Shown piece after piece: positions 1 through 6,106 of a stretch of DNA of 6,106 nucleotides (within the stretch, counting starts at the first letter, position 1; every line of letters starts with the position of its first letter). The DNA comes from Pseudomonadota bacterium (GTDB lineage: Bacteria > Desulfobacterota > Anaeroferrophillalia > Anaeroferrophillales > Tharpellaceae): NCBI GenBank assembly GCA_015486445.1, contig WFRT01000312.1, positions 1 to 6,106 on the forward strand. The letters are read 5' to 3'. The position numbers and the translations under genes are program-made. Under the pieces are notes generated by a model. That model had not been told where the DNA came from. It did no database searches and was given only the letters and a program-made list of their open reading frames with translations.

Positions 1-99
1 GCTGTTTTCCGACATGCTTTTTTACCGTTTCTGAAATGGTTTTAAGTTTGTAACTGTTCAACCGAATACGGGGTCGGGCGCGGGCCGCGCAGACAGCGA

Positions 100-3000
100 T
101 CAACCCCTTTTTAACACCGCCTGGCTCATGGCCATGACCTGTCCCTTGTCGAAACCAATCTGCTGGGTAGCTCCGTTGGGACAGACCGCGGCACAGGAAC
201 CGCAGCCGTGACAGAGATCGTAATGCACATCGGCGATCATTGTCGCCGGGTTGAGTTCACGGGCACCGTAGGGACAGGCCTCGACACAGAGACCGCAGCC
301 CGAGCAGAGCCTGGTATTGACCTCGACTGTATGTTTGTCCGCCCGGAGTTCCCGACGCAGCAGGAAGGCCGCCGCCCGGCCGGCCGCGGCCCGGGCCCTA
401 GTCAGGGCCTCGCGGATATGGACCGGGGCCGAAGCCAGGCCGCAGTGGTAGCGGCCTTCGCCGACGAAATCGACCAGCGCGGCCTTGGCATTGGCCTCGG
501 CGAAAAAACCGTAGTCATCGAGCGGCAGGTCGAACATCCCGGCCAGGCCGGCCTGGTCGCCGGCCGCAATCCCGGTGCTCAAAACCAAAATATCGGGCTG
601 CAAAGTGATATCCCGTTTCAAGATACTGTCGTAATAGCGGAGAACCAGGCCCTCGCCGGCCATCTCGGCCAGCGGTTTGCGCTCGAGCTCGTAAGGAGTA
701 AACAGCACCCCTGATTCGCGGGCCTGGCGATAGTAATCCTCGAAGAGACCGTAGGCCCGCAGGTCGCGATAGAGAACCGTGACCCTGGCCGCCGGGGAGA
801 TTTTTTTCAGGGCGATGGCATTTTTCAGGGCATGGGTGCAGCAGACCCGGCTGCAGTACTCCCGGCCGCCCGGCTCACGCGAGCCGACGCACTGGATCAT
901 GACGATCTCTTTGTGGTCTTTGAGGCTCTCCGGGTTGTGGGCCAGTTGGTGTTCAAACTCAACCTGAGTCAGGACCCGGTCGGATTGACCATAGAGATAC
1001 TCATCGGTGGCGGCCTCGAGGGCGCCGGTGGCAATCACCAGGGCCCCGTGCCTGACCAGGTGGTCGGTTTCCCCGCATTTGACCCGGGTGGTGAAATCAC
1101 CGGGCCGGCCTTGATGCTCACAGATCTCGGCCTCGAGCAACACCTCGATTTCGCTCTGGGCCTCAATCCCGGCGGAAAGCTCCCGTAGCAGTTCTGCCGG
1201 GCTCCCCTCCTCCAGGGTGAAGCTGGCCTCTTTGAGACGTCCGCCGAGGGCCGGTGATTTTTCCACCAGGGTAACCGCGATACCGTGCCCGGCCAGGGCG
1301 AGGGCTGCGGTCATCCCGGCCGCCCCGCCCCCGACCACCAGGGCCCGCGGTTCAATCTGGCGGGTTTCGCCTACGGCCGGACGGGTCCGGAAAACCGCGG
1401 TCAGGGCGGAACGGATCTGGGCTTTCACTTTTTCAGCGATAACCTCGGCGGCCCCGGCATGGGGGAAAATCACCTGCTCACGCAGGTTGGCTACGGCAAA
1501 AGCGTTGCGATTGAAGCCGATCTCGTCGGCAAACGCGTCGACCAGACGCCCGAGTTCACGAACCGAACAGGCGGCCAGCACCAGGCGGTTGAGTTCGTAC
1601 TCGCCGATAAATCGACGCAGGCCCCGCAAACCTTCCGGGCTGCAGAGATGGTCGACGGTTTCCACACAGCCGACAAAGGGATTGTCGCGAAATTCATCCT
1701 GCAGAGCGGAAAAATCGATTTCCGCCGCCAGGCTGCCGGAACAGGCGCAGAGAAAGATCCCGATTTTCGGCTCCTGTTTCCAGACCGCGCCCTCGTCCGG
1801 GCCCGCAGGCAAGGCCGCTTCACCCTTTTCATCAACCACGTCGTCGCCGCTCTCCCGCAACAGGGAGAGGGCCAGGGTCTCAGCCGCCGCCGCGGCCTCG
1901 AGCACGGTTTCGGGAATGTCCTTGGGCCCGCAGAAGGCTCCGGCGGCAAAGATTCCGGCCCGGGAAGTAACGGTCGGGTTGAATTCCGGGGTCCGGCAGA
2001 AACCGTAACGATCAAGCTCGATCCCGGCCGCGCCCGCGAAATCCAGTTTCGGGGCGTCAAAACCAAGAGAGAGGACAACCAGGTCGTACGCCTCTTCGAT
2101 AAAGCCCTGCTCCCCTTCGTAAACCAGGTTGAGTTTTCGGTCCCGGGGGTCCTCGTGCACGGTCGAAACCATTGAACGGCGATATTCGATGCCGAACTCA
2201 TTTTGGGCCCGGTTGAAATAGCGCTCGTAGTCCTTGCCCATGCCACGCAGGTCCATGTAATAGACCACAACCTCGGTTTCGGGTGAGCGCTGACGGATAA
2301 ACATCGCCTGCTTGGTGGCGTACATGCAGCAGACCGAGGAACAGTAACCGCGGCCGCAGGAGAGATCCCGTGAACCGACACACTGGATGAAAGCGACTTT
2401 ACGCGGCGTCCCGCTGTCCGAGGGCCGGATGGGCAAACCGGAGGTCGGGCCCGAGAAACTGATCATGCGCTCGAGTTGACGGGAAGTTACCACGTTGGCG
2501 TAACGACCGAAACCGTACTCCCCTTTCAAGCTCCCCTCTTCGAGGTCAAAGCCGGGGGTCAGAAGAACCGCGTCGGACTCGATTTCCACGGTCCGGCTCC
2601 CGGTCTCGTCCAGGTCGACGGCCCCGGTGGGACAGGCCTTGACGCATTCGCCGCACCGGGTGCAGTGCCCGGTGTCGATCAGGTAGCCGCCCTTGACCAT
2701 CTTGGGATAAAGTTTGTAGATCGCAGCCCGGCTCTCAAGCCCGTCGGAAAATTCATCCGGAACGCTGACCGGACAAGCAGCGCTGCACAGGCCGCAGTCG
2801 ATGCATTTTTGTGGATCGACCCCCAGATATGAGGTCTCGACGCTCAAGCGGAATTCTCCGGGGCCGCCGCTGAGTTCGAGCGGCCGGCTCGAAGTCATGA
2901 TTTTAAGGTTGTCCTGGAGCTGGCATTCGATGAAGGGGCAGTAGGCCGGCTGGCGCGGGGCCAGAAAGCAGACACCGCAGGAGTGAGTCGGAAAGGTATT

Positions 3001-3159
3001 GTCAAGCAGTGGGAAAAAGCCGCCGATCGCGGCCGCTTTTTCAACCAGGGTGACCCGGGCTCCGAGGCCGGTCAGCTGCAGGGCGGCGGTCATGCCGGCG
3101 AAACCACCGCCGATGACCGTTACCTTTTTATCTTGCAGGTTGTTGCTACAGGCAGACAT
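100..3159 (-). CDS. hdrA: Tandem HdrA-HdrA fusion flavo-iron-sulfur protein (1019 aa)
   Basis: Cytoplasmic electron-transfer flavoprotein made of two HdrA modules; single HdrA proteins are usually about 650 residues. Module 1 (about 10-435): FAD motif IGGGFAGMTAA at 16-26; C61/C64 plus C74 and C79; inserted ferredoxin with C119/122/125/129-P and C166/169/172/176-P; IQCVGSRD with C260, C273, C277, C278; GAFCGPKDIPETV at 407-419. Linker about 436-464. Module 2: HdrA N-terminal domain about 465-600 (FLCACSG, AACSVRE, NLREQ); second FAD motif VGGGAAGMTAA at 609-619; IQCVGSRE with C757, C769, C773, C774; C-terminal ferredoxin with C952/955/958/962-P and C983/986/989/993-P. Module 2 lacks the inserted ferredoxin and the Cys pair after the FAD motif; module 1 lacks the N-terminal domain and a C-terminal ferredoxin. 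So six conventional [4Fe-4S] motifs are visible, plus two HdrA-specific Cys sites. The ATG start is supported by GGGAG 9 nt upstream. Last gene of the visible operon, 23 nt after hdrB. Probably feeds the HdrBC pair or docks an electron donor; this role is inference. Confidence 0.93.
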   Translation of the reverse strand: MSACSNNLQDKKVTVIGGGFAGMTAALQLTGLGARVTLVEKAAAIGGFFPLLDNTFPTHSCGVCFLAPRQPAYCPFIECQLQDNLKIMTSSRPLELSGGPGEFRLSVETSYLGVDPQKCIDCGLCSAACPVSVPDEFSDGLESRAAIYKLYPKMVKGGYLIDTGHCTRCGECVKACPTGAVDLDETGSRTVEIESDAVLLTPGFDLEEGSLKGEYGFGRYANVVTSRQLERMISFSGPTSGLPIRPSDSGTPRKVAFIQCVGSRDLSCGRGYCSSVCCMYATKQAMFIRQRSPETEVVVYYMDLRGMGKDYERYFNRAQNEFGIEYRRSMVSTVHEDPRDRKLNLVYEGEQGFIEEAYDLVVLSLGFDAPKLDFAGAAGIELDRYGFCRTPEFNPTVTSRAGIFAAGAFCGPKDIPETVLEAAAAAETLALSLLRESGDDVVDEKGEAALPAGPDEGAVWKQEPKIGIFLCACSGSLAAEIDFSALQDEFRDNPFVGCVETVDHLCSPEGLRGLRRFIGEYELNRLVLAACSVRELGRLVDAFADEIGFNRNAFAVANLREQVIFPHAGAAEVIAEKVKAQIRSALTAVFRTRPAVGETRQIEPRALVVGGGAAGMTAALALAGHGIAVTLVEKSPALGGRLKEASFTLEEGSPAELLRELSAGIEAQSEIEVLLEAEICEHQGRPGDFTTRVKCGETDHLVRHGALVIATGALEAATDEYLYGQSDRVLTQVEFEHQLAHNPESLKDHKEIVMIQCVGSREPGGREYCSRVCCTHALKNAIALKKISPAARVTVLYRDLRAYGLFEDYYRQARESGVLFTPYELERKPLAEMAGEGLVLRYYDSILKRDITLQPDILVLSTGIAAGDQAGLAGMFDLPLDDYGFFAEANAKAALVDFVGEGRYHCGLASAPVHIREALTRARAAAGRAAAFLLRRELRADKHTVEVNTRLCSGCGLCVEACPYGARELNPATMIADVHYDLCHGCGSCAAVCPNGATQQIGFDKGQVMAMSQAVLKRG

Positions 3160-3168
3160 TAAAATAAA

Positions 3169-3173
3169 CTCCC
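3169..3173 (-). promoter_or_regulatory. Ribosome binding site of the HdrA-HdrA fusion gene
   Basis: The minus strand reads GGGAG followed by a 9-nt AT-rich spacer and then the ATG at 3159. It lies in the 23-nt gap after the hdrB stop. It is the clearest Shine-Dalgarno sequence in the cluster and fixes the start of the fusion protein, which places the FAD motif at residue 16 as expected for this fold. Confidence 0.7.
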
Positions 3174-3182
3174 GGTTACAAA

Positions 3183-4019
3183 TCAGAAGAGTCCGGCAGG
3201 ATCGTTAAAATGCTTTTTCCACCAGCGGGCCCGGTCGCCGACCTGGAAAGCCTCGGCCATGAGCTCGGTGAAATAGAGTATCGGCATCCGTTTCTGGCGG
3301 ATATCGACATTGGCCTGGCAGAGGGCGCAGGAGGTCACCAGGCAGTCGACCCCGGCGGCCTCGGCATAGTCGACGATCCGGCCGACGAGTTCGGCGGTCT
3401 TGCCGGCATCGGTCAGACCGAGATCGCCGCCGCAGCAGTCGACCTTGCAGGACCAGTCGACAACCTCGACCCCGAGGTCAGCCAGCAGGGAATCAATACG
3501 CTGCGGATTCTCGGTATCGTCAACCCCGGTTACCGCGCCCGGACGGACAATGGCGCAACCGTAGTAGCAGACCGCCTTGAGCCCCGCCAGCGGCTTTTTC
3601 ACCCGCTCTTTGACGGCCGGGCGGAGTTCCTCGGCCGCCAGTAGGTCAACCAGGGAAAGCATCCGGATACGGCCATTGTAGCTGAAATCAAGCTCTTTCT
3701 CGAGTTCCCGACGCACATCTTCGTCGTGCCGCAGGAGGTAATCGGCCTGGGCCAGGTTGCCGTAGCAGCCGGCGCAGGGAATCACCAGGTCACACTCCCC
3801 TTTCTGGGCTTCGGCCACGTTGTAGGCGGAAAGCCCCAGGGCCAGACTCGATGACAGGTTGTGGGCCGAGGCCGCGCCGCAGCAGCACCAGTCGTCCAGC
3901 TCCTTGAGCTCGATTCCCAGGGCCTTGATCACCTCCAGGCTGGCCTCGATATACTCGATCGCGGTGGAGTGCGAGGTACAGCCGGGATAGTAGGAATAAG
4001 TTTTTGCAGGTTCAACCAT
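3183..4019 (-). CDS. hdrB: HdrB, CCG-domain catalytic subunit (disulfide reductase type)
   Basis: Likely catalytic subunit of 278 residues with two CCG domains, each expected to hold a non-cubane [4Fe-4S] cluster. In methanogens this subunit reduces the CoM-S-S-CoB disulfide; the bacterial substrate is generally unknown. Domain 1: C14 (YYPGC), the C45-C46-C47 run (DWCCCGAA), and C82/C85 (PCAGCYGN). Domain 2: C155 (CYYGCAIVRP, also C151), C195-C196 (VDCCGGDLG), and C231/C234 (TSCALCQAN). The spacing fits the family pattern CX(30-39)CCX(34-36)CXXC, so both sites look intact. The third Cys at 45 is extra: I recall Asn at this place in many bacterial homologues. No signal peptide or membrane helix. 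The ATG start has a modest GACGAG 8 nt upstream (4033-4028). HdrC ends 51 nt before it and the HdrA fusion begins 23 nt after it. DsrK/HdrD-like or succinate dehydrogenase CCG proteins are less likely, because the HdrC part is a separate gene. Confidence 0.95.
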   Translation of the reverse strand: MVEPAKTYSYYPGCTSHSTAIEYIEASLEVIKALGIELKELDDWCCCGAASAHNLSSSLALGLSAYNVAEAQKGECDLVIPCAGCYGNLAQADYLLRHDEDVRRELEKELDFSYNGRIRMLSLVDLLAAEELRPAVKERVKKPLAGLKAVCYYGCAIVRPGAVTGVDDTENPQRIDSLLADLGVEVVDWSCKVDCCGGDLGLTDAGKTAELVGRIVDYAEAAGVDCLVTSCALCQANVDIRQKRMPILYFTELMAEAFQVGDRARWWKKHFNDPAGLF

Positions 4020-4070
4020 TTGATGAACTCGTCATGAATCAAAAATTGCAAGCTCCGGCAGGCGGCTTTT

Positions 4071-4598
4071 TCAATAACCGGCCCGGGTGAAAATTTCCTT
4101 GATTCGGCCCAGGTTTTTACTCTTGCGCGGCATGATCGGGATCTTGCCCTTGAGAAACAGCTTCAGGCCGACCTCGAGATCGTCGGTGAATTTTTTGCTT
4201 TTGAGCTTGTATTTGAGCAGCATCGTGGCTTCGTGAACCCGGCCGAACTGCTTGATACTCTCGATGAAAGAGGTATGCAGGGCGACGGTTGCCGGGTCGG
4301 CCGGCGTCACTCCCTGCCGGAGGCACTCGGCCCGCAGCACATCCATCACCGGGGCGATGCGGATCTCGTTGGGACAGCGGCTGCCGCAGGTTTCGCAGGA
4401 AACGCACATCCAGATTGCCCGGCTTTGCAGCAGTTCGCTCTCCAGGCCGAGCTGCACCATCCGCATCACCATGTTGGGAGGAAAGTCGAATTCATCGACC
4501 ATCGGGCAGCCAACCGAACATTTCCGGCACTGGTAGCACAGGTTGACCGGCTGACCGGATTCGGCGATTATCTTGTCCAGCAGTTTTTCACTCATCAT
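4071..4598 (-). CDS. hdrC: HdrC, two-cluster [4Fe-4S] electron-relay subunit
   Basis: Small ferredoxin-like subunit of 175 residues, close to the usual HdrC length. In known HdrABC complexes it passes electrons from HdrA clusters to HdrB. Two classical [4Fe-4S] motifs are visible: C21, C24, C27, C31-P (CYQCRKCSVGCP) and C65, C68, C71, C75-P (CVSCETCGSRCP). They are joined by a helical stretch, as in HdrC/GlpC-type proteins. There is no membrane segment, which separates it from QmoC, DsrM or HdrE-fused forms and supports a soluble complex. The C-terminal 50 residues are Lys-rich (KLKSKKF, MPRKSKN). The start is one of two adjacent ATG codons (4598 or 4595); no upstream in-frame ATG, GTG or TTG occurs before a stop at 4655-4653. 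The ribosome binding site is poor, with no clear purine-rich core in front, so translation may depend on coupling or structure. It lies between hdrA1 (83 nt) and hdrB (51 nt). Confidence 0.95.
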   Translation of the reverse strand: MMSEKLLDKIIAESGQPVNLCYQCRKCSVGCPMVDEFDFPPNMVMRMVQLGLESELLQSRAIWMCVSCETCGSRCPNEIRIAPVMDVLRAECLRQGVTPADPATVALHTSFIESIKQFGRVHEATMLLKYKLKSKKFTDDLEVGLKLFLKGKIPIMPRKSKNLGRIKEIFTRAGY

Positions 4599-4653
4599 CG
4601 GATTAACTGGTATGCAGGTCTTGATGTGGCTGATTCCACAATGGTCGAAACCT

Positions 4654-4684
4654 TAAGGCAATACAGCCTCGGGCCCCGGCCTTA
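4654..4684 (-). other. Weak inverted repeat at the hdrA1 stop / hdrC leader
   Basis: A 6-bp inverted repeat (TAAGGC at 4654-4659 and GCCTTA at 4679-4684) encloses 19 GC-rich bases and includes the hdrA1 stop codon. A smaller alternative pairing, AGGC with GCCT around a 6-nt loop, lies inside it (4656-4669). There is no following T-run, so it is not an intrinsic terminator. It might mark an mRNA processing or stability element between hdrA1 and hdrC, but the pairing is short and could be chance in GC-rich DNA. Confidence 0.2.
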
Positions 4685-6106
4685 CACCGCCTTGCTGGTA
4701 AAATCCCCGATCACCTTCAAAAACTGGCTCGAGGTTGAATTGATCAGTTCGCAGGCCTTGTTGGGACAGGCCGCGATACAGGCCCCGCAGCCCTGGCAGA
4801 CCGCCTGGTTGACTTCCGAAATCCGGGTAAATTCGTTCATCACCCGGGCCCCGTAAGGGCAGATCTCGATGCAGATGCCGCAACCGCTGCAGACATCCTC
4901 CCTGACCTCGGCAATCAGGGGGTCGGCGATCAGGGTTTCATTCGAGAACATGGTCTGGATTTTACCCGCCGTGGCCAGGGCCTGGGCCACCGAATCGGTG
5001 ATATCCTTGGGCGCCTGGCCGCAGCCGGCCAGGTAAACCCCCTTGGTCGAACTTTCCACCGGGTAAAGCTTGATATGGGTCTCGGTCAGGAAGGCGTCGC
5101 CGTCGATCGTGACATTCATCTTCTTGGCCAGGTCGCGCAGCTCGGCCGGGGGCTCCATGGCCATTGCCAGCACCACGAGATCGGCATCGAGGGTGATCTG
5201 GCGCTGGGTCAGGGTGTCGGCCGTCAACACCTTGAGATGGCCGTCCTCCTCGTAGACCTTGGCGACCCGGCCACGGATGTAAACCAGCTTTTCCTGTTCC
5301 ATGCCGACCTGGACGAACTCCTCGAAATCACGGCTGTCGGAACGGATGTCCATGTAGGAGATATAGGCGGTGCCGTCTTCCACCTGCCGCTTGTAAAGCC
5401 GGGCCTGCTTGGCCGTGTACATGCAGCAGGCCCTCGAGCAGTAAGGCTTGTGGCGTTCGGGGTCGCGGGAGCCGGCGCACTGGATGAAAACCACGCTTTT
5501 CGGCACCCGGCCGTCGGAAGGACAGACGACCTGTCCGCCGGTGGGTCCGGCGGGATCGAGCATCCGTTCGAAGGCCAGGGCATCGACGACATCGGGGATC
5601 TTCCCGGCCCCGTATTCAGGCAGTTTGGCGGGACTGTAAAGATCGTAACCGGTGGCCATGACAATGGCCCCGACAAATTCCTCGTTCAAACTGTCGAGCC
5701 GGCCGAGATCGATCGCCCCCTCGGAACAGGCATCGACACATTCCCGGCACTTTTCCCCCTCCTCTTGCTCAAAATCGGCAAAATGGAGACAATCCTCCCG
5801 GTAGAGAACCGGAACCCGGGCCTCGGCGGCGGCCGCATTGTAGCGAAAGATGGCTCCCCGCCGGCTCAGGCCGCGGTTGAACTGGTCTTCAAGCTCAACC
5901 GGACAGGCCGCCAGGCATTGATCACACAAGGTACATTTTCCGGGCTCGACAAAGGCTGGCCGGGTCTTGATCGTAACGTTGAAATTACCGACATAGCCAT
6001 CCAGAACATCAACCTCGGAATTAACATAAACCTTGATTTTCTCGTGATCATAAACCTCTTTAATTTTATCGCTCAAGAGTTTAGAAATATTATTAAAATA
6101 CGGAAA
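4682..6106 (-). CDS. hdrA: HdrA-type flavo-iron-sulfur subunit (HdrA1), 5'-truncated by window edge
   Basis: Probable electron-bifurcating or electron-confurcating flavoprotein subunit of a cytoplasmic HdrABC complex. 474 residues are visible, numbered here from the edge. Residues about 28-40 match the conserved HdrA stretch ending GYVGNF. An inserted ferredoxin domain follows: cluster 1 at C58, C61, C64, C68-P; cluster 2 at C106, C120, C123, C127 with unusual spacing and Ser instead of Pro. The HdrA signature IQCAGSRD with C210, C223, C227, C228 (YCSRACCMY) comes next, then GVYLAGCGQAPKDI, a typical end of the FAD fold. A C-terminal two-cluster ferredoxin has C406/409/412/416 and C437/440/443/447. 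The N-terminal FAD GxGxxG motif is absent because the frame is open to the edge (FPYFNNISKL precedes the first possible start, a TTG at 6076). That TTG falls inside conserved sequence, so I treat the gene as partial rather than short. The 5' part is AT-rich. HdrC follows after 83 nt. Hdr-type assignment is firm; the exact partner is unknown. Confidence 0.93.
   Translation of the reverse strand, partial: FPYFNNISKLLSDKIKEVYDHEKIKVYVNSEVDVLDGYVGNFNVTIKTRPAFVEPGKCTLCDQCLAACPVELEDQFNRGLSRRGAIFRYNAAAAEARVPVLYREDCLHFADFEQEEGEKCRECVDACSEGAIDLGRLDSLNEEFVGAIVMATGYDLYSPAKLPEYGAGKIPDVVDALAFERMLDPAGPTGGQVVCPSDGRVPKSVVFIQCAGSRDPERHKPYCSRACCMYTAKQARLYKRQVEDGTAYISYMDIRSDSRDFEEFVQVGMEQEKLVYIRGRVAKVYEEDGHLKVLTADTLTQRQITLDADLVVLAMAMEPPAELRDLAKKMNVTIDGDAFLTETHIKLYPVESSTKGVYLAGCGQAPKDITDSVAQALATAGKIQTMFSNETLIADPLIAEVREDVCSGCGICIEICPYGARVMNEFTRISEVNQAVCQGCGACIAACPNKACELINSTSSQFLKVIGDFTSKAV

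Noticed and set aside
1..15. ATG at 15-13 on the minus strand (M-S-E-N-S) as the start of a further downstream gene
   Set aside because: Only five codons are inside the window and no clear ribosome binding site precedes it. It is plausible as the next operon gene but cannot be supported from this sequence.
78..90. GC-only hairpin (GCGCG-GGC-CGCGC) just after the fusion gene stop, as an intrinsic terminator
   Set aside because: The stem is only 5 bp and, in the direction of transcription, no T-run follows it. Such short GC palindromes are expected by chance in this GC-rich DNA.
208..2175. Several plus-strand open frames opposite the fusion gene (for example 208-714, 1217-2008, 1285-2175)
   Set aside because: They have low-complexity Arg/Gly/Pro/Ala-rich translations with no recognisable domain, and lie antisense to a gene with complete, ordered Cys and FAD motifs. 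They are GC-rich shadow frames.
100..3159. Fusion protein as QmoA/QmoB or a glutamate synthase small-subunit-like protein
   Set aside because: No QmoC-type membrane subunit or MvhD domain is present, and the partners are separate soluble HdrB and HdrC. The NADPH-binding second Rossmann motif of glutamate synthase-like proteins was not seen, while HdrA-specific IQCVGSR and CC motifs are present twice.
3210..3644. Plus-strand open frame opposite hdrB, and similar ones opposite hdrC (4233-4856)
   Set aside because: They are antisense shadows of well-supported genes with no motif or ribosome binding site of their own.
4020..4070. AAAAA / TTTTT pairing in the hdrC-hdrB spacer as a terminator
   Set aside because: The flanking bases do not extend into a GC stem, and the genes on both sides belong to one complex, so a terminator here is not supported.
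6074..6076. TTG as the start of a 464-residue HdrA1
   Set aside because: The frame stays open to the window edge and the TTG lies inside sequence that resembles the conserved HdrA region after the FAD motif. A start here would drop the FAD-binding half. The gene is better read as continuing beyond 6106.

Overview
This window is a single-strand gene cluster for a soluble, heterodisulfide reductase-type (Hdr) electron-transfer complex. All four genes are on the minus strand. In transcription order (right to left) they are an HdrA-type flavo-iron-sulfur protein cut by the right edge, HdrC, HdrB, and a 1019-residue protein made of two HdrA modules in tandem. No RNA gene, mobile element, CRISPR array or phage signal was seen.

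Organism: the DNA is GC-rich (about 52 to 68% in lines counted by hand), and multiple HdrA paralogues and HdrA fusions are typical of strictly anaerobic bacteria. A sulfate-, sulfur- or metal-reducing or syntrophic member of Desulfobacterota (former Deltaproteobacteria) is my best guess. Methanogens are less likely, given the fusion and the bacterial-style HdrB. This is inference; no taxonomic marker gene is present.

Layout: 6106-4682 partial HdrA1 (the reading frame is open at the window edge, so the true start lies outside); 4681-4599 an 83-nt spacer with a weak inverted repeat; 4598-4071 HdrC; 4070-4020 a 51-nt spacer; 4019-3183 HdrB; 3182-3160 a 23-nt spacer holding a good ribosome binding site; 3159-100 the HdrA-HdrA fusion; 99-1 a downstream spacer with no convincing terminator. 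The close spacing on one strand suggests one operon whose promoter lies beyond position 6106.

How they work together: in characterised HdrABC complexes, HdrA carries the FAD that splits electron pairs and several [4Fe-4S] clusters. HdrC relays electrons through two [4Fe-4S] clusters to HdrB. HdrB reduces a disulfide or similar substrate at two non-cubane clusters held by CCG motifs. All these motifs are visible here. No gene has a signal peptide or membrane helix, so a cytoplasmic complex is expected. The unusual point is the composition: one HdrB and one HdrC lie between two HdrA-type genes that together encode three HdrA flavin modules. The modules of the fusion have complementary losses, and no MvhD, hydrogenase, formate dehydrogenase or NADH-oxidising partner is visible. 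The physiological electron donor and the HdrB substrate cannot be told from this window.
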